NCBI RefSeq assembly: GCF_020035535.1
Contig: NZ_CP083349.1
Span: forward strand, 3,056,501-3,120,500
Direction of reading: 5' to 3'
DNA length: 64,000 nucleotides
From: Ensifer adhaerens
GTDB lineage: Bacteria; Pseudomonadota; Alphaproteobacteria; Rhizobiales; Rhizobiaceae
Shown: positions 35,287 through 43,597 of the stretch, piece after piece
Numbering within the stretch: position 1 is the first letter of the stretch
How the letters are laid out: each line of letters starts with the position of its first letter
Translations under genes and position numbers: made by a program
The notes under the pieces: model-generated
What the model saw: the letters and a program-made list of their open reading frames with translations, nothing else
Told to the model about the DNA's origin: nothing
The model's database searches: none

Positions 35287-35446
35287 GCCGGCCACGCCCC
35301 TCCCCACCTTCCGCGTCTTCTTCCACGACGGAAAGACGTTCGACTTCGAGGCCGGCCACCCGCTGATTGCTGAGAAGAAAGCCCGCGCCGCCCATCCCGG
35401 CGGCTTCGTGAAGAAGGTCAAGATCCTAAAGGGAACCGCGAAATGA
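35279..35446 (+). CDS. Small hypothetical phage protein
   Basis: 55 aa starting inside the end of the DUF5131 gene (eight-base overlap, GGAGGAG upstream). FRVFFHDGKTFDFEAGHPLIAEKKARAAHPG looks like a small alpha/beta protein. Overlaps the next gene by four bases. Function unknown. Confidence 0.6.
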   Translation: MSEPATPLPTFRVFFHDGKTFDFEAGHPLIAEKKARAAHPGGFVKKVKILKGTAK

Positions 35447-35778
35447 CAGCAGCTCTGCTCGAAACAGCCGCCGCCTCTCATCTTTGGGAAGCCCTGATCA
35501 CCGACGAGGGCGAGCCCTTCGCCGCCTTCATGCGGGGCCACGTCAACCCGTTCACGCTCGCGGGAGACGCCGAGGAGGCGATCATCAAAGCCTTCAACGA
35601 TCTCTCGCCCGATTTCGCCGCCGACGTGAGCGAGATCCTCGAAAACGCGGGCGGCGCAGTCATTTCACAATTTTGGCTGCGCCCCCACGGAGAACCGTCC
35701 GATGAGCTGGCGTACTACGAGCTGGCCACCGCCGACCAGCGCCGCGCCTTCCCCGTGACCGGCGTGAGGTTTCAGTGA
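35443..35778 (+). CDS. Hypothetical phage protein
   Basis: 111 aa, acidic and helical (LAGDAEEAIIKAFNDLSPDF), followed by a beta end (ELAYYELATADQRRAF). Translationally coupled on both sides by ATGA overlaps. No family recognised. Confidence 0.6.
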   Translation: MTAALLETAAASHLWEALITDEGEPFAAFMRGHVNPFTLAGDAEEAIIKAFNDLSPDFAADVSEILENAGGAVISQFWLRPHGEPSDELAYYELATADQRRAFPVTGVRFQ

Positions 35779-36197
35779 TGGATAGCATCCCGCAGTTCGC
35801 CCTTTCCGTCCGCCAGCCGTGGGCATGGTGCATCCTGCACGCCGGCAAGGACATCGAGAACCGCTCCTGGGGAACCCGCGTGCGTGGCCCGATCGCCTTG
35901 CACGCCGCGAAGGGCCTGACGCAAGCCGAATTCGCTGATTGCCTGGAGACGATCCAGACCCTCAGCGAAGATGCACCATTTCCAGCGGGCATCACCATGC
36001 CCACGCTCGAGGAGCTACAGCGCGGCGGCATCGTCGGCGTCGTCGAGATCGTCGATTCGGTGCAGCAATCCTCCAGCCCGTGGTTTTTCGGAAAATACGG
36101 CTTCCGTCTCGCTAATCCCCGCCCCGTCGAGTTCGTGCCCGTGAAGGGCGCGCTCGGCTTCTTTGACTGGCGCAAGAACCTGGCGAAGGCGCGATGA
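35775..36197 (+). CDS. ASCH-domain-like protein
   Basis: 140 aa. LSVRQPWAWCILHAGKDIEN is the classic ASCH opening, with GIVGVVEIVD as a following strand. ASCH proteins share the PUA fold and bind RNA or modified nucleotides; some are nucleases. Neighbourhood with MazG-like and DUF5131 genes hints at nucleotide or RNA metabolism. Confidence 0.78.
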   Translation: MMDSIPQFALSVRQPWAWCILHAGKDIENRSWGTRVRGPIALHAAKGLTQAEFADCLETIQTLSEDAPFPAGITMPTLEELQRGGIVGVVEIVDSVQQSSSPWFFGKYGFRLANPRPVEFVPVKGALGFFDWRKNLAKAR

Positions 36198-36532
36198 AGT
36201 CGACCGTTGATCCGCAGCTGCTTGCATTCGTGCGCGCTTTGGCGAAAGCTGACGCCCGCCGAGACCGCCTGCGCGGATCGAATGTCCGCGAGGAAACAGA
36301 ATGCAAAGAAGACGCGCCGCAATCTATGCCCGGTTCTCAACCGATCTGCAAAGCGAAAGGTCTGTCGACGACCAAATCGAACTGTGCCGCGAATTCGCGA
36401 CACGGCAAGGCTACATCGTCGCCCGCTCCTACTTCGACAAAGCGCGTAGCGGCGCGTCGATCTTCGGACGAGACGGCCTACTCAGTCTCATGGACGATGC
36501 CCGCGAAGGTAAATTCGACGTTGTCGTCGTAG
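36194..36532 (+). CDS. Small ORF overlapping the recombinase start
   Basis: Starts by ATGA overlap with the ASCH gene. The first about 35 residues (PQLLAFVRALAKADARRDRL) look genuinely coding, but the remaining about 77 residues overlap the recombinase in another frame and look random. It may be a short phage protein whose stop was lost by a frameshift or by recombination. Confidence 0.35.
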   Translation: MKSTVDPQLLAFVRALAKADARRDRLRGSNVREETECKEDAPQSMPGSQPICKAKGLSTTKSNCAANSRHGKATSSPAPTSTKRVAARRSSDETAYSVSWTMPAKVNSTLSS

Positions 36533-37914
36533 AAGCGCTCGACCGCCTCTCTCGCGACCAGGAGGATCTGGCCGGGCTGCATAAGCGCCTCACTTTTGCC
36601 GGCGTCGAGATCGTCGCGGTGCATGACGGCACGGCCGACGCGATCCAGGTTGGCATTCGTGGCCTAGTCTCAACCCTCTTTCTAGCCGATCTCAAAAACA
36701 AAATCCGCCGCGGCATGACCGGCGTCATTCGTGACGGCCGGCACGCCGGCGGCCGCGCCTACGGCTATCGCCCGACGCCCGGCCAGCCGGGAATGTTGCA
36801 AATCTTCGAACCGGAAGCCGAAATCGTGCGCCGGATCTTCGCGGAAACGCTCGGAGGTTCCTTGCCGAGGGAAATTGCAGCCGACCTCAACCGAGATGGC
36901 ATCTCCCCACCTCGCGGCCTCAACTGGAATGCAAGCACGATTAGCGGCTCAGCGCAGCGCGGCAACGGCATCATTCGCAACCCGCTCTATTGCGGCCGGA
37001 TCGTCTGGAACCGCATCCGAATGGTTCGTGACCCCGAGACCGGAAAGCGCGTGAGCCGGCCGAATGATAGCTCGGAGCATAGGGCGGCCGACGCGCCGCA
37101 CCTGGCGATCGTCGACGTGATAACTTATGAGGAAGCACTGGCGACGCTGGAAGGCCGAGCAAAAAAGGCTCAAGGCGGCCAAGACACCAGACGCCCCAAG
37201 CGTCTGCTGTCTGGCTTGCTTCGCTGCGCGCACTGTGGCGGCGGCATGTCGATGCACGATCGCAGTGGCGATATCATCCGCATCCGTTGCAGCCGCTCGA
37301 AGGAGAGCGGCACTTGCGCCAATCAGCGCCGCTATAACCTCAACAAAATCGAAGCGGCAGTCATCTCAGGTCTTACCGATCAACTGCTGCATCCCGAACT
37401 GCTCGCCGAGTATGTTCGCGTCTATCACGAAGAGCGCCGCGACGAGGTCGCCAAGGCGGCCCGCGAGAGAACCAGCAACGAACGCCGGCTAGCTGATCTC
37501 CACGGGCAGCTTGAACGCCTTATGCAAGCGCTCGCCCGCGGCATCCTGCCGATCGAGGCCGTCGAGGGCCAGTACAAGCCGCTGCAGAATGAGAGAGATC
37601 GTGTCGCCGCCGAACTGGCGCTTATCCCCAGTGCGCCGGTGTTGGAGTTGCACCCGCACGCGGCGAATCAATATCGGAAAGCCGTCGAGAACCTCGCGGC
37701 CCGCCTGAACGAACTGGACCCCAAGGCAGACGCCGGCGCGCTCGCCGAGTTCCGCAGCCTAGTTGACAGCGTGATCGTGCATGATCGCAAAGACGGCGGC
37801 GTTGAAGTCGAGGTGATCGGCCATCTGTCGGCGCTCGTTGGCGCCAAGGCCGAGCTGCTGGGGGGACGGATGGTAGCGGAGGAGGGATTCGAACCCCCGA
37901 CACAAGGATTATGA
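36301..37914 (+). CDS. Large serine recombinase (prophage integrase)
   Basis: 537 aa with GAGGAAACAG before the ATG. Residues 1-140 are the resolvase catalytic domain with nucleophile Ser in YARFSTDLQSERS and the arginines in ALDRLSRD and the later K-N-K-I-R-R helix. About 155-260 is the recombinase domain, CAHCGGGM...CSRSKESGTCANQ a zinc ribbon, then a coiled coil (about 390-440). The last about 14 codons (VAEEGFEPPTQGL) are antisense tRNA sequence, so the natural C-terminus was changed at integration. It integrates and, with a partner, excises the phage. Confidence 0.92.
   Translation: MQRRRAAIYARFSTDLQSERSVDDQIELCREFATRQGYIVARSYFDKARSGASIFGRDGLLSLMDDAREGKFDVVVVEALDRLSRDQEDLAGLHKRLTFAGVEIVAVHDGTADAIQVGIRGLVSTLFLADLKNKIRRGMTGVIRDGRHAGGRAYGYRPTPGQPGMLQIFEPEAEIVRRIFAETLGGSLPREIAADLNRDGISPPRGLNWNASTISGSAQRGNGIIRNPLYCGRIVWNRIRMVRDPETGKRVSRPNDSSEHRAADAPHLAIVDVITYEEALATLEGRAKKAQGGQDTRRPKRLLSGLLRCAHCGGGMSMHDRSGDIIRIRCSRSKESGTCANQRRYNLNKIEAAVISGLTDQLLHPELLAEYVRVYHEERRDEVAKAARERTSNERRLADLHGQLERLMQALARGILPIEAVEGQYKPLQNERDRVAAELALIPSAPVLELHPHAANQYRKAVENLAARLNELDPKADAGALAEFRSLVDSVIVHDRKDGGVEVEVIGHLSALVGAKAELLGGRMVAEEGFEPPTQGL
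37864..37914. other. Prophage attachment junction in tRNA 3' end
   Basis: The recombinase frame runs from phage DNA into the tRNA gene and stops at TGA 37912-37914 inside its anticodon loop. The crossover therefore lies within or beside the tRNA 3' half; its exact bases need the left junction, which is outside the window. The tRNA stays complete, including CCA. Confidence 0.6.
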
Positions 37915-37947
37915 TTCCTCTGCTCTAACCTACTGAGCTACTCCGCC
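37871..37947 (-). tRNA. tRNA-Met (CAT anticodon)
   Basis: 77 bases including encoded CCA. Acceptor GGCGGAG / CTCCGCT, D-arm GCTC-GAGC, anticodon stem GAGGA / TCCTT with loop ATCATAA, and T-arm around GGTTCGAATCC all fold. Anticodon CAT allows elongator tRNA-Met or tRNA-Ile2 (lysidine); the nine-base D-loop resembles the Met form. The acceptor begins with a G-T pair. It is the phage integration target. Confidence 0.88.
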
Positions 37948-37998
37948 GGGTACCGCGTCAAGGCTTCGAAGTGGAAGCCGTCTTGACTGGACGGGCGG

Positions 37999-38028
37999 CT
38001 TATACGGCCCGCTTCCGGCCAGTGTCAA
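37999..38028 (-). promoter_or_regulatory. Promoter of the tRNA gene
   Basis: On the minus strand TTGACA (38023-38028), 18 bases, TATAAG (37999-38004), about 50 bases before the tRNA 5' end. Near-perfect sigma-70 elements, unusual among genes of this window. Confidence 0.7.
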
Positions 38029-38082
38029 GCCAAGTCTCCGGGAAAATGTGAAGTTTTCACAACGGCCCGGAAATCCACCGCT

Positions 38083-39279
38083 TCAGGCGGCGGCCTGGGC
38101 CGAAAGTAGTGCCCTCAAAGCGGCTTCCGCGCTTGCTTCACGCTCCGATTTGCGAATGAATCCGCCGCCATAGACGCGCGCGTCCTCGCCGACGCCGGAA
38201 TAAAGCGCACAGGCCTGGCCAGGCGCGATGCCGGCTTCGCCTTCGGCGAGCTCGACATAGATGCCCTCGTCATCCTTCGCCAGCACGGCAGGCGCCGGCT
38301 GGCGGGTGGAGCGCACCTTGGCGAAACAGTCGAAGCCTGCGGCCGCCACGTCTTCGAGATCCTCGTCGCCCAGCCAGTTGACGTCGCGCAGGTAAACGCG
38401 GCGCGTTTCCAGCGCTTCCTTGGGGCCGACGATGACCCGACGCGAGCGGGCGTCGAGATAGACGACATAGAGCGGCTCGCCGGTCGCCACACCGATGCCG
38501 CGGCGCTGGCCGATCGTGTAGTGCAGGATGCCCTCATGCGTGCCGAGCACGCGGCCGTCGAGATGCACGATCTCGCCGGAGAGTGCTGCGTTCGGCTTCA
38601 GCTTCGAGACGATGTCGCTGTACTTGCCCTGGGGCACGAAACAGATGTCCTGGCTGTCGGCCTTCTGGGCGACGACGAGGCCCATCTCCTCTGCGAGCTT
38701 GCGGGTTTCTGCCTTGGATAGATGCCCCAAGGGGAAGCGCAGATAGTCGATCTGCTCCTGCGTCGTCGCAAAGAGGAAGTAGCTCTGGTCGCGGTCGGCA
38801 TCCGTCGGGCGGTAGAGTGCCCGCTGGCCGGCGTAGCGCGGGTTCGGGCTCGGGCGCGAACGGATATAGTGGCCGGTCGCCAGCGCGTCGGCGCCGAGCT
38901 CCTTGGCTGTCGCCAAGAGATCGGCAAACTTGACCGTCTGGTTGCAGGCGACGCAAGGGATCGGCGTCTCGCCAGCAATATAGCTTTCGGCGAAGGGATT
39001 GATCACCGTTTCGCGGAAGCGCGCTTCGTAGTCGAGCACATAGTGCGGAATGCCGAGCGTTTCGCAGACGCGGCGTGCATCGTCGATGTCCTGGCCGGCG
39101 CAGCAGGAGCCGGCACGATGGACGGCGGCGCCATGATCATAGAGCTGCAGCGTGATACCGAGAACGTCGTAGCCCTCGCGTTTGAGCAGGCCAGCGACGA
39201 CAGAACTGTCGACGCCGCCGGACATGGCAACAACGACACGCGTATCTTCGGGCTTGCGGTCAAAATCGAGACTGTTCAC
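38083..39279 (-). CDS. mnmA: tRNA-specific 2-thiouridylase MnmA
   Basis: 398 aa from the GTG at 39279; an in-frame ATG at 39336 would add 19 residues that look non-conserved. [10 protein letters not shown] is the PP-loop, CVACNQ supplies the first catalytic Cys and SQDICFV the second. C-terminal barrels follow. It thiolates U34 of tRNA for Lys, Glu and Gln, using sulfur relayed from IscS/Tus proteins. Monocistronic, next to the tRNA gene. Confidence 0.95.
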   Translation of the reverse strand: MNSLDFDRKPEDTRVVVAMSGGVDSSVVAGLLKREGYDVLGITLQLYDHGAAVHRAGSCCAGQDIDDARRVCETLGIPHYVLDYEARFRETVINPFAESYIAGETPIPCVACNQTVKFADLLATAKELGADALATGHYIRSRPSPNPRYAGQRALYRPTDADRDQSYFLFATTQEQIDYLRFPLGHLSKAETRKLAEEMGLVVAQKADSQDICFVPQGKYSDIVSKLKPNAALSGEIVHLDGRVLGTHEGILHYTIGQRRGIGVATGEPLYVVYLDARSRRVIVGPKEALETRRVYLRDVNWLGDEDLEDVAAAGFDCFAKVRSTRQPAPAVLAKDDEGIYVELAEGEAGIAPGQACALYSGVGEDARVYGGGFIRKSEREASAEAALRALLSAQAAA

Positions 39280-39441
39280 GGGATCCAATCCGGCCTTCGG
39301 GCGGCAACCTTGCGCCTGCCCTGTTTCACGCTTCATGCGATGCTTGGCCGAAAAACCCTCGGCTCACGGCATGCTCGGCTCTACGGCACCGCGCATCCTA
39401 TGAGACGCACAAAGGCAGCCGTAGCACTTCCATTCCCGCGA

Positions 39442-39470
39442 CATATAGAAACTTGTCCGTCCGGCGGCAA
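39442..39470 (-). promoter_or_regulatory. Promoter of mnmA
   Basis: TTGCCG (39465-39470), 17 bases, TATATG (39442-39447) on the minus strand. It predicts a leader of about 155 bases to the GTG start. Confidence 0.55.
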
Positions 39471-39489
39471 GGCCGGCCGCCAGACCGGC

Positions 39490-39514
39490 GAAAACGCGCG
39501 TCCTTAAGACGCGC
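39490..39514 (-). terminator. Terminator of LuxR-type regulator gene
   Basis: Minus-strand stem GCGCGTC / GACGCGC with loop TTAAG, followed by GTTTTC; 12 bases after the stop codon. Confidence 0.65.
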
Positions 39515-39526
39515 CATGCTTCGGCG

Positions 39527-40276
39527 TCAGATCAGCTTCAGCCGCATGGCGCGGGCGATCGCCTGCATGCGGTTGACCGCATCGAGCTTGCGGGTCGCGC
39601 TCTTGAAATAGCTGCTGACCGTATAGGTCGAAATGCCCAGGATGATGGCGATCTCGTCGCTGCTCTTGCCGGCCGCTGCCCAGCGCAAGCATTCGACCTC
39701 GCGGCTCGACAGTTTCTCCCGTGCCGAACTGCCGGTGTCGAAGGTACGTTCGAGGCATTCGAAAAGCTGGACCAGTGTCAGATAGAGCGTCGCGCGTTCA
39801 ACACCCACCGGGGCCTCGCGCCGGCCGGAGAGCATGGCGACGAAGGGATCGCCATTGCTGGTGTGCAGGAGCACGGCGAAGTGACGTGCCATCTCCGGAT
39901 GGGCGTGCAGCCGGTGCACCATCGCCTCGTCCACCGGCTTTGCGACGACGTCCAGCAGTTCGGGCCCGCCGGTCACCGGCAGCTTCGTAAACCGCAGCCG
40001 CTCGACCAGCGTGCTCGACTGGAAGGTTTCGCAGGCATCGTATTGGCGCACCAGCTCCGACGGCCAGTTGCTGAGCACCAGCCGCTCGGAAAAGCGCTGC
40101 TGTTCGGCAAGCGGCATGCGCGCGATCATGAAATGACCAAAGCCATAGCGGGCGATCAGCCGCCGCATGAGATGCAGAAGTTCGTATTCGGTGCGGACGG
40201 CAGCCGTATCGACGTCCGAGAAAATGTCCGCCGTTTCAGCCTCGCGCAGCAAGGCCGGTTCGTTCGATTCCTTCAT
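39527..40276 (-). CDS. LuxR-family transcriptional regulator
   Basis: 249 aa. The C-terminal LuxR helix-turn-helix is clear (LSSREVECLRWAAAGKSSDEI then GISTYTVSSYFKSATRKL). The N-terminal about 170 residues fit the autoinducer-binding fold, with NWPSELVRQYDACETFQSSTL at the usual place, but not all acyl-homoserine-lactone contact residues can be confirmed. No luxI is nearby, so it is a solo regulator, ligand unknown. Confidence 0.85.
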   Translation of the reverse strand: MKESNEPALLREAETADIFSDVDTAAVRTEYELLHLMRRLIARYGFGHFMIARMPLAEQQRFSERLVLSNWPSELVRQYDACETFQSSTLVERLRFTKLPVTGGPELLDVVAKPVDEAMVHRLHAHPEMARHFAVLLHTSNGDPFVAMLSGRREAPVGVERATLYLTLVQLFECLERTFDTGSSAREKLSSREVECLRWAAAGKSSDEIAIILGISTYTVSSYFKSATRKLDAVNRMQAIARAMRLKLI

Positions 40277-40756
40277 CTGCGATCACCACATCCCCAGGCG
40301 CCACCGCGCCCGGTCGAGAGAATACAAAAACGCCTCAGATCACCTGAAGCATGAACTTCACCCCGGCAAACGAAATACAGCCGCCGCTACCGGCCTGTCC
40401 GCGCAAGAAACGCGTCCGGTTGTGAAAACTATGACGATGCACCAAGAATGATTGCGGGAGCGCACATACGACGCTCATCCTTATTTCAGCGCCTCGTTAC
40501 CAAAAATTTTAGTTAAAGTGAAATGTGGTAATTGCATGGCTCCCATGACAATTCCGGGATAATCCAGGCTCTTCTCAAAGCAATTCACAAGGATAGGCGC
40601 ACAGCCCCATGAATTGACCCGGGGCGGATCATCGATATGGCGCCTCGCCGAAGTGTCTCAAATTATGAGCAAATTGTTACTTGCTGCTTAGGCAAATGTT
40701 AAATGTGGCAGGCTAAGGTCACGGTCATATGGTCTTGAGTTTGTGTAGAGAGTCCC
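40277..40756. other. 480-base intergenic region upstream of sciP
   Basis: No gene seen. The sciP-proximal half is AT-rich with several TTAA/TTAC half-sites (for example around 40500, 40515 and 40698), as expected for CtrA control, though no full TTAA-N7-TTAA. A GAGTC (CcrM-type GANTC) lies at 40751-40755, touching the sciP ribosome site. Confidence 0.5.
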
Positions 40757-41032
40757 ATGACCGAAATGATGCGACCACGCGTAAAATATGTCATCGGCCC
40801 CGATGGCAGCCCTCTGACGATTGCGGATCTGCCGCCGGCCAATACCCGGCGCTGGGTGATCCGCCGCAAGGCAGAGGTTGTTGCCGCCGTGCGCGGTGGC
40901 CTTTTGAGCCTTGAGGAGGCGTGCGAACGCTATACCCTCACGGTGGAAGAATTCCTGTCCTGGCAGTCCTCGATCAACGATCATGGTCTTGCCGGCCTGC
41001 GCACCACTCGCATCCAGCAGTATCGCCACTAG
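40757..41032 (+). CDS. sciP: SciP, CtrA-inhibitory protein (DUF1153)
   Basis: 91 aa, full length. YVIGPDGSPLTIADLPP and RWVIRRKAEVVAAVRGGLLS-x-EEACERYTL are hallmark blocks with a helix-turn-helix. In Caulobacter it binds CtrA and stops it from activating promoters, completing the oscillator. It sits 1.6 kb from ctrA here. Confidence 0.93.
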   Translation: MTEMMRPRVKYVIGPDGSPLTIADLPPANTRRWVIRRKAEVVAAVRGGLLSLEEACERYTLTVEEFLSWQSSINDHGLAGLRTTRIQQYRH

Positions 41033-41235
41033 TTCGCCCATTACAGGGCCATAGGTCGAGCGGCGGCTTCGGATTCCCCGGAGCCGCCGCCGTCGTTTTG
41101 CGTTCTGCGGCTGCTCGGATTGGTGCTTTTTCGGGAACAGTCTGTGTTTCCGGGATACCAGGTAGACGGATTCCGATTTCCGGAAATCTGCGCTAGCTTC
41201 CAGACAAAGAAACTGGTTCGCCAAGGAAGGCTGTC

Positions 41236-41517
41236 ATGGAAATCGTACTCGAGGAAACTGGATCGCACGGCCGCTACTCGACCGTGGTCGAGGGGCACAC
41301 CGGGGAAATGACCTATTCGCGGACGTCTCCCCAATTGATCATTGTCGATCACACCCTCGTTCCGGACGCCCTGCGCGGCAAGGGTGTCGGCCAGGCGCTT
41401 GCCAAACATGCAATCGAAGAAGCCCGCAAAGGCGGCTGGAAGATCATCCCGCTCTGCCCGTTCATGAAGGCGCAGGCGATGCGGCACCCCGAATGGCAGG
41501 ACGTCATCCAGGGATGA
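41236..41517 (+). CDS. GNAT-like N-acetyltransferase (YjdJ type)
   Basis: 93-aa minimal GNAT with AAGGAAGG upstream. HTLVPDALRGKGVGQALAKHA is the acetyl-CoA loop, and IIPLCPFMKAQAMRHPEWQ the end of the family core. Acceptor unknown. Followed by a strong terminator. Confidence 0.87.
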   Translation: MEIVLEETGSHGRYSTVVEGHTGEMTYSRTSPQLIIVDHTLVPDALRGKGVGQALAKHAIEEARKGGWKIIPLCPFMKAQAMRHPEWQDVIQG

Positions 41518-41580
41518 GGCACGGCTGAGATCCGGCCTATCCTGATCTTCAACAAATTCAAACTGATCTCAAAATGAGAT

Positions 41581-41620
41581 GACCCGCCCGAACGCCAAGG
41601 CGTCGGGCGGGTCTCTTCGT
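41581..41620 (+). terminator. Terminator of GNAT gene
   Basis: Ten-pair stem GACCCGCCCG / CGGGCGGGTC extended by ACGCC/GGCGT, followed by TCTTCGTCTTG. Strong hairpin with a mixed U-tract. Confidence 0.65.
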
Positions 41621-41640
41621 CTTGTCACGATCGTGCCGGA

Positions 41641-41667
41641 TCGGGTCATGCCAAACGCATGACCCGA
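41641..41667. repeat. Perfect 11-base inverted repeat
   Basis: TCGGGTCATGC, loop CAAAC, GCATGACCCGA. No U-tract on either side. It lies between the GNAT terminator and the 3' end of the FliJ-like gene and may be its mRNA end or a protein site. 41668-41814 shows nothing else. Confidence 0.45.
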
Positions 41668-41814
41668 CAAGGCTGGAAATATCTGCCCCGAAACGGGCGA
41701 CCTGCCTGACCAGCGCACAAATTCCCCAGACCGGAACCGACCTGGGGTCAAACCGTCCGTTGGATCAAGGCGTTGCGGCTCCGCTGCGCCCGATCGAGGC
41801 GCAAGAGCCGCAGC

Positions 41815-42165
41815 TTATGCCCGCAGGCGGGTCGATGTGTCCCGCTCTTCGAGGGCCGCCGCCTTCGCGTATTCAGCCTGCACTTCTTCGAGCGCGAGTT
41901 CGGCAGCATCCTGCTGCGTCTTCAGTTCGCGAATGGAAACCTGAAGATTGTCGGCTCTCTGACGTGCGGCCTTGGCGAAGGTGGGATAGGCGAAGTGCTG
42001 GGGATCGGAGATACCCGACTTCTTTTCCTCGAAAATAATCTGATTTTCCAGATCCTTAGTCATCCGTTCGAACTCAGCCATCATCATCTGAAGCTGGTTC
42101 AGCTGACGCTGCTTCTCGCGGACCTGAAACTCCTTCAGGCGGACAAGGCTCTCACGTGCTTTCAT
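41815..42165 (-). CDS. FliJ-like coiled-coil protein
   Basis: 116 aa from the ATG at 42165 (MKARESLVRLKEFQV), chosen for GGGAG upstream. Almost all coiled coil with the FliJ pattern (REKQRQLNQLQMMMAEFERM). FliJ proteins support flagellar type III export. A fliI neighbour is absent, so identity is by shape and by divergent position to ctrA. Confidence 0.75.
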   Translation of the reverse strand: MKARESLVRLKEFQVREKQRQLNQLQMMMAEFERMTKDLENQIIFEEKKSGISDPQHFAYPTFAKAARQRADNLQVSIRELKTQQDAAELALEEVQAEYAKAAALEERDTSTRLRA

Positions 42166-42606
42166 ACGCAATACTCCCGTGGATAACGAGACCCCGGTTA
42201 CTGATTTGCCCGCAAGCCGGCCCGAACAGGACCGGAAACGAAAAATCTTCAGCGATATTAACAAAAGCCTACCGCTGGTAACCTTTCGTTTACGGGCATC
42301 GTTAATCATAGGCGTGATGATTTAAGGCTCCGTAAATGCTGAGGCACGAAATGTGACCGCCCTGGCATTAACGAGTCGGAAGAGTCAGATAGCGGGATTT
42401 CCTCATGTTTCACATGAGATTAGCCGTTCGGGATTCACGTTTGAAATCAGGAGACTGCTAAAAATATTTAACAATCTCGATACACCTTGCCAGAGGGAAT
42501 CAGAATTTGTTAACCATTTGGTGGCAGCCTCCAAATCAGGCAACGACTGGATCCGTATCGCGTAAGGGTGCCACGACGACCTTGGGCGGCGGAAAAGGGG
42601 AAGAAT
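42166..42606. promoter_or_regulatory. ctrA upstream region with GANTC cluster and CtrA half-sites
   Basis: 441 non-coding bases between the divergent FliJ-like and ctrA genes. Four GANTC sites fall within 130 bases (42373, 42382, 42432, 42497), targets of CcrM methylation. TTAACCAT at 42510-42517 matches the rhizobial CtrA half-site; further TTAA steps at 42257, 42303 and 42468. This fits multiple cell-cycle promoters with feedback. Confidence 0.65.
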
Positions 42607-43308
42607 ATGCGGGTTCTATTAATTGAAGACGACAGTGCAACGGCTCAGAGCATTGAGCTGATGCTCAAGTCCGAGAGTTTTAACGTCTACACCACCGATC
42701 TCGGTGAAGAAGGCGTCGATCTCGGCAAACTTTATGACTATGACATCATCCTTCTCGACCTCAACCTGCCGGATATGTCCGGCTATGAAGTCTTGAGAAC
42801 GCTGCGTCTTTCCAAGGTGAAGACCCCGATCCTGATTCTTTCCGGCATGGCTGGCATCGAAGACAAGGTCCGCGGCCTGGGCTTTGGCGCCGATGACTAC
42901 ATGACCAAGCCCTTCCACAAGGATGAGCTGGTTGCCCGTATTCACGCCATCGTCCGTCGTTCCAAGGGTCACGCCCAGTCGGTCATCTCCACCGGTGAGC
43001 TGATCGTCAACCTGGATGCCAAGACGGTCGAAGTCGGCGGACAACGCGTCCACCTGACCGGCAAGGAATACCAGATGCTCGAGCTGCTTTCACTGCGCAA
43101 GGGCACGACGCTGACCAAGGAAATGTTCCTGAACCACCTCTACGGCGGCATGGACGAGCCGGAACTGAAGATCATCGACGTCTTCATCTGCAAGCTGCGC
43201 AAGAAGCTTGCAAACGCTGCCGGCGGCGCCAACTACATCGAGACCGTCTGGGGCCGCGGCTACGTGCTGCGTGAGCCGGATGGCGCCGAGTACGCCGAAA
43301 CTGCCTGA
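42607..43308 (+). CDS. ctrA: CtrA cell-cycle response regulator
   Basis: 233 aa from the ATG at 42607 (RBS AAGGGGAAG). Receiver with phospho-Asp51 ([15 protein letters not shown]) and Lys in MTKPFHK; OmpR-type winged helix ([24 protein letters not shown]). Master regulator of division and motility genes, phosphorylated through ChpT. C-terminus ends Thr-Ala rather than the Ala-Ala of Caulobacter CtrA. Confidence 0.97.
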   Translation: MRVLLIEDDSATAQSIELMLKSESFNVYTTDLGEEGVDLGKLYDYDIILLDLNLPDMSGYEVLRTLRLSKVKTPILILSGMAGIEDKVRGLGFGADDYMTKPFHKDELVARIHAIVRRSKGHAQSVISTGELIVNLDAKTVEVGGQRVHLTGKEYQMLELLSLRKGTTLTKEMFLNHLYGGMDEPELKIIDVFICKLRKKLANAAGGANYIETVWGRGYVLREPDGAEYAETA

Positions 43309-43372
43309 TTTCCCGCCAGGGCTTGCACCGACCCCCGCATGATGCGGGCCCGACATTTGAGATTTTCACAGG

Positions 43373-43401
43373 ACCCGCCAATTGAGGCGGGTTTTGTTTT
43401 T
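43373..43401 (+). terminator. Terminator of ctrA
   Basis: ACCCGCC, loop AATTGA, GGCGGGT followed by TTTGTTTTT. Textbook intrinsic terminator 65 bases after the stop. Confidence 0.85.
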
Positions 43402-43536
43402 GGACGACCCGATCGCGCTGCGCAGCAGCGCTCTTCGAGCCTACGAGGCGTCCGGTCGCCGGCAATATTTACCCTCTCCTCTCCCGTCGCACCCAACGCC
43501 GCTCAACGCTTGGCCTGCGTTGGCGGCACCAGGCAA

Positions 43537-43565
43537 CAAAAAAGCCGCGGCAAAGGCCACGGCTT
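43537..43565 (-). terminator. Terminator of CpdR-like gene
   Basis: Minus strand AAGCCGTGG / CCGCGGCTT stem with following TTTTTTG; 33 bases after the stop. The space 43402-43536 holds no gene. Confidence 0.75.
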
Positions 43566-43597
43566 CGTTTCATTTCGAAAGATCGGGGTAAGGCGGC

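Larger units (their letters stand above)
1..37914. mobile_element. Prophage, lambda/HK97-like head and Mu-like contractile tail (left end outside window)
   Basis: Contiguous phage genes run from the window edge to a large serine recombinase that ends inside a tRNA gene. The head module has GpA terminase, gpW, a lambda-B-type portal and an HK97-type protease. The tail module (sheath, tube, TAC, tape measure, N, P, gp45-48) follows Mu order. A CI/Cro immunity region separates a leftward replication and late arm from a rightward accessory and integrase arm. The right boundary is placed at the tRNA 3' end. The left att site is not visible. All essential structural genes look intact, but no endolysin, holin or spanin was recognised, so those are probably to the left or unrecognised. 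Confidence 0.93.

Noticed and set aside
34309..35541. 410-codon minus-strand frame in the rightward operon
   Set aside because: Opposite tightly overlapping genes with ribosome sites; no family pattern.
37873..37914. EEGFEPPT tail of the integrase as a real protein motif
   Set aside because: It is the translation of antisense tRNA sequence, seen in many genes that run into tRNA genes.
37871..37947. tRNA-Ile2 (lysidine) instead of tRNA-Met
   Set aside because: Anticodon CAT fits both; D-loop length and general pattern favour elongator Met, but not excluded.
43334..43349. CCCGCATGATGCGGG hairpin as ctrA terminator
   Set aside because: Short stem without U-tract; the real terminator with a T-run lies at 43373-43401.
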